Origin: Pyxidicoccus trucidator
Lineage (GTDB): Bacteria; Myxococcota; Myxococcia; Myxococcales; Myxococcaceae
Assembly (NCBI RefSeq): GCF_010894435.1
Contig: NZ_JAAIXZ010000025.1
Coordinates: 62,001 to 126,000, forward strand
Direction: 5' to 3'
Length of the DNA: 64,000 bases
Shown here: one piece after another, positions 26,764-34,691 of the stretch
Layout: each line of letters begins with the position of its first letter
How positions within the stretch are numbered: the stretch's first letter is position 1
Notes under the pieces: model-generated
The model's input: only the letters and a program-made list of their open reading frames with translations
Told to the model about the DNA's origin: nothing
Database searches by the model: none
Position numbers and translations under genes: made by a program

Positions 26764-27390
26764 TCAGCCGCCCGTGCCCTGTGCGGGAGCCGGGGCCGCC
26801 GCGCCACCCTTCGCGGACTGCGCGGCGTTCTCCTTCTCCAGCTGTGCCCGCTTGCTCTTCAGCGTGGTGAGCAGGCCGTCGAAGCCCTTGTCACCGAGCA
26901 GCTTGCGGAACTGGCCCTTGTACGTGTCCACGAGGGACACCTCGTCGGTGACGACGTCGTAGATGCGCCACTCGCTCTTCGCGCTGGTGCGGTACAGGCG
27001 GTAGTCGACGGGAATCTGGTCCTTCTTCAGGGTGAGGGTGGTGTTGACCGTGGCCTCGTTCCCCTGGACGGCCTCCTTGCCGTACTTCACCTCGGCCTGG
27101 GCCTGACCGATGGCCTTCTGGGCGTAGGAGGCGCGCAGCAGGCCCGTCATGGTGTCGGTGAACTCCTTCTGCTGGGCGGGGGTGAGCGTGGCCCACGTCT
27201 TGTCGCCCAGCGCACGCTTCGCCAGCTCCCCGAAGTCGACGAACTTCTCGACGACGGTGGCGAGCGACGCGGCGGTGGCGCCGGGAGCGTTGGCCGCCTT
27301 CTGCACATCTGCATTCCCGGATTTGACGACCGTGAGCGGGCCGGCGGGTGCGGCGGCAAGCAGGGTTGCGGCGAGCAGGGATGCAATCAT
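26764..27390 (-). CDS. MlaC/Ttg2D-family periplasmic lipid-binding protein
   Basis: 208 residues. A short signal peptide (MIASLLAATLLAAAPAG) is followed by an MlaC-type domain: KFVDFGELAKRALGDKTWATLTPAQQKEF, YRLYRTSAKSEWRIYDVVTDEVSLVDTYKGQFRKLL. The tail is Lys/Ala/Pro-rich. MlaC shuttles phospholipids across the periplasm; the related HpnM works next to the HpnN exporter in hopanoid transport. It follows the TolC-like gene by 54 bases in one transcript and faces the ceramide operon. The mlaEFD genes are 23 kb away, so this copy may serve another lipid, possibly ceramide. Confidence 0.85.
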   Translation of the reverse strand: MIASLLAATLLAAAPAGPLTVVKSGNADVQKAANAPGATAASLATVVEKFVDFGELAKRALGDKTWATLTPAQQKEFTDTMTGLLRASYAQKAIGQAQAEVKYGKEAVQGNEATVNTTLTLKKDQIPVDYRLYRTSAKSEWRIYDVVTDEVSLVDTYKGQFRKLLGDKGFDGLLTTLKSKRAQLEKENAAQSAKGGAAAPAPAQGTGG

Positions 27391-27444
27391 GGTTTTTCGG
27401 CTCCGTGGTGGAGGACGCTAGAGAGGACAGCTGCGTGGCGGTGG

Positions 27445-29199
27445 TTATTCACCCGCCCCCGGGGGTGTTCCGGTGACGCGGTTCAGGGCGGCCATTCCCA
27501 CCCGGACGTCGTGCCAGCTCTTGCCCCTCTCGCCAGACGCCTGGGCATAGGCGGTGAATGCATCCACCAGGTCCCGCGTCTCACCCGTGCCCAGGTCGAA
27601 GGCGGCGAAGGCGGCCGTCACCCAGCGGCGGGCGTTCTTCTCCGCCTCGCTGAAGGCCTTCGCGCGCGCCCACGCCGCCACCAACTCGCCGTGCACCTTC
27701 GTCACCTCCAGGCGGATGCCGGCGCGGAGCTGCTTCTCCTGGGCGCGGAGCTTCTCCAGCTCCGCGCGCGCCTGCTCGAGCTGCGCGTTCTTGATGGGGA
27801 TGTCGAAGGTGGCGCGCATCACCAGGCCCAGCCCGACGGTGCGCTCGTTGTACGGGTCATACGCGAAGGGGTTCGTCTGGCGCGTGGCGCTGCTGGTGTA
27901 GCGGACGTCGTAGAAGCCGGCGAGCCCCAGGTCCGGGTAGTAGCTCCGCTCGCGGATGAACACCTCCGACTCGCGCGCGGCGATGCCGGCGGTGATGGCG
28001 GTGAGCTCCGGCCGGTGCTGCTCGGCCAGCGACAGGGACTGCTCCACCGAGGGCGGCGCCACCTCCTCTTCCGGCGCCAGCTCCTCTTCCACAACGGCCA
28101 CCGGCTCGTCCGGGGCCGCGTTGGCCAGCAGGCCGATGGCGGCCTGCGCGAACTTCAGCCCCTGATGGGCCTCCGCCTTGCGCGCCTCCACCAGTTGGCG
28201 GAAGAAGCGGACCTTGTACATGTCCACCGGGGACACCTGGGGGGACTCTTCCTTCAGCAGCGCGTCGATGCGCTCGGCGGCGTCCTCCAGCCGCTTCGAC
28301 ACGTCTTCAATCTGCTGCAGCCCGGAGCGCGCCAGCTGGTAGCCGAAGTAGGCCTGCGCGGCCTGGAAGCCCGCTTCGTCCCGGGCCCGCTCGCGCAGCG
28401 CCGCGCCCAGCACGGGCCCCTGTGAACCCGCCTTCTCCAGCGCGGACAGCTTCCCGAAGGTGTAGACCGGCAGCACCGCGTTGCCCGTGGAGAACACCGT
28501 CACGCCCAGGCGGCCGAAGTTGGCGTCGCCCTCGCGGGACGCCTCGGTGAGGTTGCCCGCGGCATCGATGCGCGCCTCGGGCACGGGGCCACCCACGCCC
28601 ATGGAGAGCTCGAACCTGGGGAACCAGGCCCACTTCGCCTGCTGGTAGAGCGCCTGGAACCTGCGCAGCTCCGCGGTGGCCTCCTCCACCCGCGAGTCCG
28701 TGGCGCGGGCCTTCTCCACCAGTTGCGCCAACGTCAGCGGCGCCGCGCGCGGGGCAGCCCCCTGGCCGGAGGGAGCCTCGCTGACGGACTCGCTCACCTG
28801 CTGCGCCTCCCGCCCGGGCTCACGCGCGGGAACTCCCGACACGTTCCGTCCGCCATTGGCGTCCGGCGACACCGTCGTTTCGGGGGCAATGGCCGGGGGC
28901 CCGGGGGGAAGGCTCACCGCACCGGAGCCCGTCCTTGGCGTGGGCAGGTTGCTCCCGGACGTCCCTCCGCCCGGCGAGGGCGTGCCCGGAGTCCCCGTGC
29001 CGGAGGTTCCGGGAGCGGGCGAGGAGGTGCCCGAAGTCCCCGTGCCGGAAGTGCCGGGAGCGGGCGAGGAGGTGCCCGTTCCTGGAGTGGGTGAAGGGCT
29101 CGTTCCCTGCCCGGCCGTCCCCGGGGTGAGCTGCGCAGCCGAGAGCCCGGCCGCCAGCACCAGCGCCACTGTCACGCCTCGTTCCAGATGTCCGCGCAT
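27445..29199 (-). CDS. TolC-family outer membrane efflux protein with a Pro/Gly/Thr-rich N-terminal linker
   Basis: 584 residues. ATG 29199 follows a GGGAG ribosome site. A signal peptide (VALVLAAGLSAAQ) leads into a low-complexity segment of about 70 residues built on PGTSGTGT-type units. Two TolC-type repeats follow, each starting like LTLAQLVEKARATDSRVEEA or SVEQSLSLAEQHRPELTAI, with long alpha-barrel helices. It probably forms an outer-membrane channel. The adjacent MlaC-like gene suggests it belongs to a lipid or efflux export system. The linker is unusual for TolC. Confidence 0.87.
   Translation of the reverse strand: MRGHLERGVTVALVLAAGLSAAQLTPGTAGQGTSPSPTPGTGTSSPAPGTSGTGTSGTSSPAPGTSGTGTPGTPSPGGGTSGSNLPTPRTGSGAVSLPPGPPAIAPETTVSPDANGGRNVSGVPAREPGREAQQVSESVSEAPSGQGAAPRAAPLTLAQLVEKARATDSRVEEATAELRRFQALYQQAKWAWFPRFELSMGVGGPVPEARIDAAGNLTEASREGDANFGRLGVTVFSTGNAVLPVYTFGKLSALEKAGSQGPVLGAALRERARDEAGFQAAQAYFGYQLARSGLQQIEDVSKRLEDAAERIDALLKEESPQVSPVDMYKVRFFRQLVEARKAEAHQGLKFAQAAIGLLANAAPDEPVAVVEEELAPEEEVAPPSVEQSLSLAEQHRPELTAITAGIAARESEVFIRERSYYPDLGLAGFYDVRYTSSATRQTNPFAYDPYNERTVGLGLVMRATFDIPIKNAQLEQARAELEKLRAQEKQLRAGIRLEVTKVHGELVAAWARAKAFSEAEKNARRWVTAAFAAFDLGTGETRDLVDAFTAYAQASGERGKSWHDVRVGMAALNRVTGTPPGAGE
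28991..29080 (-). repeat. 45-base tandem repeat in the TolC-like gene
   Basis: Two nearly identical 45-base units (28991-29035 and 29036-29080) encode a 15-residue Ser/Pro/Gly/Thr unit of the linker. The third period is partial and diverged. Such in-frame repeats readily change copy number. Confidence 0.75.
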
Positions 29200-29391
29200 T
29201 ACTCCCGCCTCGTGCGGGCCCCCATATCCGAGTTGCCCGCAAGGACACAGCATCTCTGTTCAGGGCTGCGCCGTCATCGCCCTTGTTCGTCCCCTTTCCA
29301 TCGTCTGATCCCCTCCGGAAGCCCTGCTCTGGCCGCGTGGAGTCCGTCCTGCCGGGAGCGCTGCCTCCGAGCTCACGTGGAACCGGTGACA

Positions 29392-29401
29392 CTCGCGCGA
29401 G
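29392..29401. promoter_or_regulatory. Short palindrome in the divergent tolC/aldolase region
   Basis: The 290-base divergent region 29200-29489 has little recognisable structure. CTCGCGCGAG at 29392-29401 is a perfect 10-base palindrome about 90 bases before the aldolase start. It may be an operator or chance in this GC-rich DNA. No clear -35/-10 pair was seen. Confidence 0.2.
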
Positions 29402-29489
29402 AAAATGAGTTGGTTGGATGTGCCGTATGCAGCAGATTGCGGTCGTTCCCGAGTCGGGCCGCAGGGCCCACCTACCGAGGACCCCACAC

Positions 29490-30413
29490 ATGGCCTATAC
29501 CGATCGCGTCAAGCAGATCCTGTCCTGGTACACGTCTGACAGCCCCGGCACGCTGACCAACCTGGCCCGGCTGATGAACACCGGCACGCTCGCCGGCACG
29601 GGCAAGTTCGTCATCCTCCCGGTGGATCAGGGCTTCGAGCACGGTCCCGCGCGCTCGTTCGGTCCGAACCCCGCCGGCTATGACCCCGACTACCACGCGC
29701 AGCTCGCCATCGACTCCGGCTGCAACGCCTACGCGGCGCCGCTGGGCTTCCTGGAGGCGATTGCCGGCAAGTACGCGGGCGAGATTCCCCTCCTCCTCAA
29801 GCTCAACAACTCCGACTCGCTGGCCAAGGTCCCCAACCCGATGTCCGCGGTGACGGCCTCCGTGAAGGACGCCGTGCGGCTGGGCTGCGTCGCGGTCGGC
29901 TACACGATCTATCCGGGCTCCGGCGCGCGCAACGAGCAGTACGAGGCGCTCCGGGAGATCATCGCCGAGGGCAAGTCCTACGGCCTGCCCACCGTCGTCT
30001 GGGCCTACCCCCGCGGCAACATGTCCAAGGAGGGCGAGACGGGCATCGACGTGATTGCGTACGCGGCGCAGATCAGCGCCCAGCTCGGCGCGCACATCAT
30101 CAAGGTGAAGCCGCCGCAGGACCACATCGAGCAGCCCGAGGCGAAGAAGGCCTTCGAGAAGGCCGGCATCCCCACCAAGACGATGGCGGACCGCGTGCGC
30201 GAGGTGGTGCGCTCCGCGTTCAACGGCAAGCGCATCGTCATCTTCTCCGGCGGCGAGGCCAAGGACACGCCGGCGCTGCTGGAGGAGATCAAGCAGATCA
30301 ACGCGGGCGGCGGCTTCGGCTCCATCATGGGCCGCAACGCCTTCCAGCGTCCGCACGGCGAGTCCGTGAAGCTGCTCAAGGACGTGATGAACATCTTCGC
30401 CAGCAAGGAGTAG
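29490..30413 (+). CDS. Class I fructose-bisphosphate aldolase (DhnA/FbaB type)
   Basis: 307-residue TIM-barrel aldolase of the archaeal/DhnA type, cleaving fructose 1,6-bisphosphate to DHAP and glyceraldehyde 3-phosphate. Landmarks are ILPVDQGFEHGP, LKLNNSDSL, VGYTIYPGSGARNEQYE, WAYPRGN, the Schiff-base lysine region AHIIKVKPPQ, and the phosphate loop IFSGGEAKD...GGGFGSIMGRNAF. The start MAYTDRVKQ (ATG 29490, GAGG upstream) is preferred over an in-frame upstream ATG. The gene is monocistronic, with a strong terminator 35 bases after the stop. Confidence 0.94.
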   Translation: MAYTDRVKQILSWYTSDSPGTLTNLARLMNTGTLAGTGKFVILPVDQGFEHGPARSFGPNPAGYDPDYHAQLAIDSGCNAYAAPLGFLEAIAGKYAGEIPLLLKLNNSDSLAKVPNPMSAVTASVKDAVRLGCVAVGYTIYPGSGARNEQYEALREIIAEGKSYGLPTVVWAYPRGNMSKEGETGIDVIAYAAQISAQLGAHIIKVKPPQDHIEQPEAKKAFEKAGIPTKTMADRVREVVRSAFNGKRIVIFSGGEAKDTPALLEEIKQINAGGGFGSIMGRNAFQRPHGESVKLLKDVMNIFASKE

Positions 30414-30447
30414 GCGTCCTCGCGGGCCCCAGGCCCCGAAACGCGAA

Positions 30448-30477
30448 GGCCCGTCAGGTCTCCCTGGCGGGCCTTTT
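30448..30477 (+). terminator. Rho-independent terminator of the aldolase gene
   Basis: GGCCCGTCAGG (30448-30458) pairs with CCTGGCGGGCC (30463-30473) with one mismatch, followed by TTTT. Confidence 0.85.
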
Positions 30478-30571
30478 CATTGAGCGCTGTGGCCCGGAAG
30501 GCACGGCTCGCGCGCCACGCGTTGGACGCCCGGGCACGCATGGGCGAACACGCACGCCGTTGCCGGAAAAC

Positions 30572-30602
30572 AAAAAGGCCCGCCTAGTTTCCCGGGCGGG
30601 CC
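30572..30602 (-). terminator. Rho-independent terminator of tRNA-Ala
   Basis: On the minus strand GGCCCGCC and GGCGGGCC form an 8-bp stem (30577-30584 with 30595-30602), followed by TTTTT then GTTTT. It lies 15 bases past the 3' end of the tRNA. Confidence 0.85.
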
Positions 30603-30616
30603 TCTTCATTTCAGAG

Positions 30617-30689
<73 letters not shown>

Positions 30690-30744
30690 GTCTTTACTGC
30701 TGGACCGCTGTGGGAAGCGGCCCGACGTCGAAAGCGGGTGCGTT

Positions 30745-31146
30745 CTACCGCTTCTTTCCGCCGTTGGCCACAATTGTTTGTGGCTTGGTGGCGTTTTTTC
30801 CACCCTTCAACCGCTCCGCGACCTCATCTCCTTCCCGGAGGATGTCCGTCAGCTCGCGCACGTGGGCCTCGGCCGCCTGCTCGGCCGCCTCCACTGCCTT
30901 GAGGACCGACGCGAAGCCGGCGGGCAGCTCCAGCTTGCCCTTCTGCACCTGGCGCCAGACGATCTCGCCCAGCTCCTTGAGTGCCCGCTCCTTCTGGTCC
31001 TTCAGGATGGTGGACCTGGCGTTGGCCCGGGCCAGGTCCGTGTTGCGCTCGACGGCCTCGCGCAGCTGGGCCAGCCGGGCCTGGGCCGCCTGGAAGGCCT
31101 CGTTGATCTGCTTCACCACCTCGGACTGCTTCGGGTCGGCCGCCAC
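30745..31146 (-). CDS. Hypothetical helical (coiled-coil) protein
   Basis: 133 residues, almost entirely charged alpha-helix (EVVKQINEAFQAAQARLAQLREAVERN, then VLKAVEAAEQAAEAHVRELTDILREG) with a Lys-rich tail. There is no signal peptide or membrane segment. The GTG at 31146 is preferred because AAGGGGTG sits about 8 bases upstream; a TTG at 31176 would add ten residues. The likely role is a small cytoplasmic scaffolding or nucleic-acid-linked protein, but no family is recognised. It lies between tRNA-Ala and the rRNA methyltransferase gene. Confidence 0.7.
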   Translation of the reverse strand: MAADPKQSEVVKQINEAFQAAQARLAQLREAVERNTDLARANARSTILKDQKERALKELGEIVWRQVQKGKLELPAGFASVLKAVEAAEQAAEAHVRELTDILREGDEVAERLKGGKNATKPQTIVANGGKKR

Positions 31147-31203
31147 GTGGGTGTCACCCCTTGCGAATTCAAACAATTGCGTAGCGTGTGGCCTCGGCGA
31201 CTG

Positions 31204-32583
31204 TCAACCCCGCACAGCCTTCCGGAGCCGCGCCGCGAAGAAGCCACCACCGGGCACGCGGGGAGGCAGCGCCTTGAGGTACGGGCCCTGCGCCGCCAGC
31301 GCCGCCCGTTCCGCTCCCAGCACGTCTCCCACCGGCTCCAGCGTGAAGTCCGGGTGCTTCGCCAGGAAGGCCTCCACCACGGACTCGTCCTCCTCCGGCA
31401 TCACCGAGCAGGTGGCGTAGACGATGAGCGTCCCCGGCTTCGCCTGCGCCGCGACCTCCTCCAGCAGCTCGGACTGGGTGGTCTGGTACTTGGAAATCTC
31501 CTGGGCGGTGAGCTTCCACTTCTGATCCGGCTCGCGCGCCAGCGAGCCCGTGCCGCTGCATGGGGCGTCGATCAGCAGCACGTCCGCCTCGGACAGCGGC
31601 AGCGGGTGCGGGAAGGCCACCTGGCGCAGGGAGAGGTTGCGCACGCGCTCGCGCGCCTCGGCCAGCCTCCGCCGGGAGCGGTCTCCCGCGAGCACCTTGC
31701 CGGTGGGCCCCACGAAGTCCGCCAGCGCCAGCGTCTTGCCACCCGCCCCCGCGCACACGTCCGCCACGGTGAGCCCCGCCAGCGTGCCGCCCACGGGCCG
31801 GCACAGCTCGGAGATGAGCTGGCTGCCCACGTCCTGCACCTGGAGCTTCCCGGACTTCATCACCTTCGTCTCGAAGATGCGGTGGCTGGAGTCCACGACG
31901 CGCACCGCGTCCGGAGCGGCCGCCACCGGCTCCGCGGCGACGCCCTCTTCCGCCAGCGCCGCCAGCACCGCGTCGCGCGTGCCGGGAGGCCGCACGCGGA
32001 AGTGCAGCGCGGGCTCCTCGTCCAGCGAGGCCAGCAGCCCCTCCAGCACGTCTGGTGGGTACACCTCCGCCAGCCGCACCACGAGCCAGGTGGGGAACGA
32101 GTACCGCACCGCCAGCCGCTCCGCCGGAGACTCGGGCAGGGGGGCTTCCGGCAGCGGGCGCTCCACCACCTCCTGCAGGAGGTCGTCCTTGATGGTGCGC
32201 GGGCGCACCGGGCCGGGCAGCCGCACCTCGGGGCCGATGCGCTTCCAGTCCTCGCCGCAGAAGATGCGCCGCCAGAGCGCATAGCGCACCAGGGCCTGGT
32301 CCTCCGTGAGGCCCACCTTGCCCATGGTGTGGCCCAGCAGGCGCGCGGCCAGGTCGAGCAGCCGCTGGTGCCGGGACAGCTCACGCACCGTCAGGGCCGC
32401 GAAGCGCCGCTCCTGCCCGCCCAGGCCATCCGCCTCGCGCAGGGCGTCCCCCAGCGCGGCCTTGAGCGGCTCACCTCGAAGAATCTTGATGTGCGCCTGG
32501 AGCGCCGCCGTCGCAGCACGTCGGGACGGACGGCCGAGCCGGGCCGCGTCCAACGGTGTCGAAGGCCACACGGAATCCACCAC
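31204..32583 (-). CDS. RsmB/NOP2-family RNA (cytosine-C5) methyltransferase
   Basis: 459 residues. A NusB-like helical N-terminal domain (about 15-150) is followed by a Rossmann methyltransferase with VADVCAGAGGKTLALADF (SAM site), LIDAPCSGTGSLAREPDQKW (motif IV with Cys) and YATCSVMPEEDE (motif VI with catalytic Cys). These motifs define m5C methyltransferases of rRNA or tRNA. The domain order matches RsmB (16S rRNA C967). It starts 12 bases after the response regulator gene, so the two are probably co-transcribed. Confidence 0.9.
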   Translation of the reverse strand: MVDSVWPSTPLDAARLGRPSRRAATAALQAHIKILRGEPLKAALGDALREADGLGGQERRFAALTVRELSRHQRLLDLAARLLGHTMGKVGLTEDQALVRYALWRRIFCGEDWKRIGPEVRLPGPVRPRTIKDDLLQEVVERPLPEAPLPESPAERLAVRYSFPTWLVVRLAEVYPPDVLEGLLASLDEEPALHFRVRPPGTRDAVLAALAEEGVAAEPVAAAPDAVRVVDSSHRIFETKVMKSGKLQVQDVGSQLISELCRPVGGTLAGLTVADVCAGAGGKTLALADFVGPTGKVLAGDRSRRRLAEARERVRNLSLRQVAFPHPLPLSEADVLLIDAPCSGTGSLAREPDQKWKLTAQEISKYQTTQSELLEEVAAQAKPGTLIVYATCSVMPEEDESVVEAFLAKHPDFTLEPVGDVLGAERAALAAQGPYLKALPPRVPGGGFFAARLRKAVRG

Positions 32584-32595
32584 GGAAGAGAACCC

Positions 32596-33270
32596 CTACC
32601 CTTTCAGCGCCAGGGTGAGGGCCAGACACCCCGTATGCGAGCGGGCCTCGGGCGCCTGTCCGGCTCCCACGAAGAGGAACCGGGGCGCGGTGTGTCGCTC
32701 GCCCTCCACCTCCACGTCCCCTTCCACCAGCAGCAACCCTTCGCCACCCTTCGCACGAGCGCGCCACGTGAAGCCACCGCCGGGAGCCACGCGCACCCAC
32801 GCCGGACCCGCCTCGGCGTCGGGGCCCACCGCGGCCCTCCGCACCCCGGGAGACTCCTCCGTCCAGGCGCTCTCCGGCGGCAGCTCCCGGGCCGTGCCCA
32901 GGCGCTCCACGTCCTGCCGGAGGGTGAGGAAGCGCTCCACCAGGGTGAGGATGTCGTCCAACTGGAAGGGCTTCACCAGGACGGCGTCCGGCACGTGGGG
33001 CCGCAACGTCCGGGAGACCTCCTCGGGGGCCGCGGCGCTGACGATGGCCACCGCCTGCTGCCTCCGCCGGGCGGCCTCCAGCACGATGCGGCCCCCATGC
33101 TCATGGCTGCCGATGCGCAGGTCGGTGATGACGAGGTCGAACCGCCCGGAGTCCAGGGCCGCCAGAGCCTCGCGCTCGGTGCCGACCGCCTGCACCTCGG
33201 CCTGCTCGGCGATGATCTCGCCCATGCCTTCCCGGAGGCTCGCGTCGTCCTCGACCAGCAGCACCTTCAT
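32596..33270 (-). CDS. Response regulator receiver fused to a cupin-like domain
   Basis: 224 residues. The REC domain (1-120) has the acidic pair LVEDD, phosphoacceptor Asp in LVITDLRIG, and lysine in LVKPFQLDD. Instead of a DNA-binding output it has a C-terminal beta-rich region (about 140-224), GPAWVRVAPGGGFTWRARAKGGEGLLLVEGD, resembling the ChrR-type cupin. The usual metal-binding histidines are missing (WRAR where HxH is expected). It may act by protein contact or small-ligand binding. The gene leads a two-gene unit with the RNA methyltransferase. Confidence 0.8.
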   Translation of the reverse strand: MKVLLVEDDASLREGMGEIIAEQAEVQAVGTEREALAALDSGRFDLVITDLRIGSHEHGGRIVLEAARRRQQAVAIVSAAAPEEVSRTLRPHVPDAVLVKPFQLDDILTLVERFLTLRQDVERLGTARELPPESAWTEESPGVRRAAVGPDAEAGPAWVRVAPGGGFTWRARAKGGEGLLLVEGDVEVEGERHTAPRFLFVGAGQAPEARSHTGCLALTLALKG

Positions 33271-33366
33271 TGCGGGGAGCCTCCGCTGGCCTGACTGCTA
33301 CCTGTCCTTCTCGGACCCGGGCCGGGCCGGCATGGTCACCCCCACCGGTCCGCCCCCTTCGGAATG

Positions 33367-33452
33367 TGGCCCTCCCCGGACTCGAACCGGGACGCGGGGT
33401 CAGCCGCAGCGGATTTTGAGTCCGCCTCGTCTACCAATTTCGACAGAGGGCC
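33367..33452 (-). tRNA. tRNA-Leu, anticodon CAA
   Basis: 86-base class II tRNA on the minus strand. The acceptor GGCCCTC pairs with GAGGGCC, the D-loop contains AATTGGTAGAC, the anticodon stem-loop is GCGGA-CTCAAAA-TCCGC, and there is a long variable arm (TGCGGCTGACCCCGCG) and T-loop TTCGAGT. The discriminator is A; CCA is not encoded. Reads UUG, a rare codon in such GC-rich genomes. Confidence 0.95.
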
Positions 33453-33548
33453 GCTTGTTGCAGGAACGGCCAGACGTATACCGCGACCCGCGCCGCCATG
33501 CATCCGAAGATTGCGGTGTCGCACGCACACCAGTAAGAGGGGCCCCGC

Positions 33549-34292
33549 ATGTACAACCTTCTCATTTCCCTCGCCGTGGGTGTCGTGGTCGCGCTCCTGG
33601 TGAAGCTGGCCGGCTTCTCCATCTGGGCCGGACTCGTCCCCGGGATCATCGCCCTCATCGGCACCTTCGTGCTGCTCGCCCGCCGCGTGGCGGGCCGCGT
33701 CCAGGCGCTGATGACGGTGGTGCAGCAGGACCTCCAGTCGCAGCCCACCAGCCAGAAGGAGGCCCAGGGGCGCGTGGACCGGGCGGTGAAGACGCTCGAG
33801 AAGGGTCTCGTCTACGACAAGTGGCAGTTCCTCGTGGGCCCTGAGATCCACGCGCAGATCGGCATGCTGAAGTACATGGTGAAGGACCTGGACGGCGCCA
33901 AGGCGCACTTCGACAAGGCCAGTTCGCGCAACTACATGGCCAAGGCGATGCAGGGCGCCCTGTACTACCAGCGCAAGGACTTCCCCGCGATGAAGGTCGC
34001 CTTCGAGGCGGCCGTGAAGAGCGGCAAGAAGGAGTCCATCGTCTGGGCCGTGTACGCCTGGTGCCTCCTGCAGAACAAGGACAAGGACGGCGCCCTCCGG
34101 GTGCTCGCTCGTGCCGTGGAGGAGAACCCCAAGGACGAGAAGCTCAAGGGCAGCCTCGGGCAGCTCCAGAACGACAAGCGCCTGAAGATGAAGCCGTACG
34201 AGCCCATGTGGTGGCAGTTCGGGCTCGAGGCTCCTCCGATGATGCCCCCCATGGGCGGCGGCCGTCGGATGCAGTTCACTACGCGACGCTAG
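33549..34292 (+). CDS. Inner-membrane protein with TPR-like helical repeats
   Basis: 247 residues. Two N-terminal hydrophobic helices (about 4-22 and 26-45, LLVKLAGFSIWAGLVPGIIAL) anchor the protein. A cytoplasmic or periplasmic part of TPR-like helix pairs follows (VDRAVKTLEKGLVYDKW, AQIGMLKYMVKDLDGAKAHFDKA, ALRVLARAVEENPKDEKL). The C-terminal tail is Met/Pro/Gly-rich (MMPPMGGGRRM). GAGGGG precedes the ATG. Such proteins serve as membrane scaffolds. No specific role is known. It is immediately followed by the dmxB upstream region. Confidence 0.78.
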   Translation: MYNLLISLAVGVVVALLVKLAGFSIWAGLVPGIIALIGTFVLLARRVAGRVQALMTVVQQDLQSQPTSQKEAQGRVDRAVKTLEKGLVYDKWQFLVGPEIHAQIGMLKYMVKDLDGAKAHFDKASSRNYMAKAMQGALYYQRKDFPAMKVAFEAAVKSGKKESIVWAVYAWCLLQNKDKDGALRVLARAVEENPKDEKLKGSLGQLQNDKRLKMKPYEPMWWQFGLEAPPMMPPMGGGRRMQFTTRR

Positions 34293-34691
34293 TTGCCCGG
34301 CGCGGGGCGGGCGACCGTCCGCCCGCGCACGGCAATTCCTACCGGGCCCTTCAAGACGATGCTGGAACGTCTTCCGACCCGTTAAAACGGGGTGACGGAG
34401 AGGGCTCGCAACCACCTGAAATCACTCTGACCCACCTGCGTCCGCGCGGGGCATGCTGCTTGCTCCAGGGCCGTGCGCGCGCTGGACGGGGAGCAGGCCC
34501 GTGGCGCGGCGGCGAACGGGCTTGGCAGCCGGAGGTCTCGGGTGAAGGTTGCGGGGGTCGGCGGGTGCTTGCAGGACCGGGTGGCGGCGGATGCGCGTGG
34601 GGCGCTGGGGCGTTGGGAGCACTCGGAGGGGCGTGGCACCCGAGACTTTCGGCCTGCCATTTCGCAGCAGGCGAGCGAAGCGGAGTGGTGC
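34293..34691 (+). promoter_or_regulatory. dmxB upstream region with inverted repeat and possible sigma-54 site
   Basis: 399 bases without a convincing gene. It holds a perfect inverted repeat CCCGTT-AA-AACGGG (34378-34391), a possible operator. Further on, GGCATG-CTGC-TTGC (34450-34463) keeps the GG and GC of a sigma-54 -24/-12 element with exact spacing, but departs from TGGCACG at two positions. Transcription from there would give a leader of about 215 bases. The frame upstream of dmxB stays open to 34473, so a longer N terminus is formally possible, but the receiver domain already starts at the chosen ATG. Confidence 0.3.

Noticed and set aside
34640..34660. A second sigma-54-like site (TGGCAC at about 34640) nearer to dmxB
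   Set aside because: The downstream element does not place GC at the required spacing.
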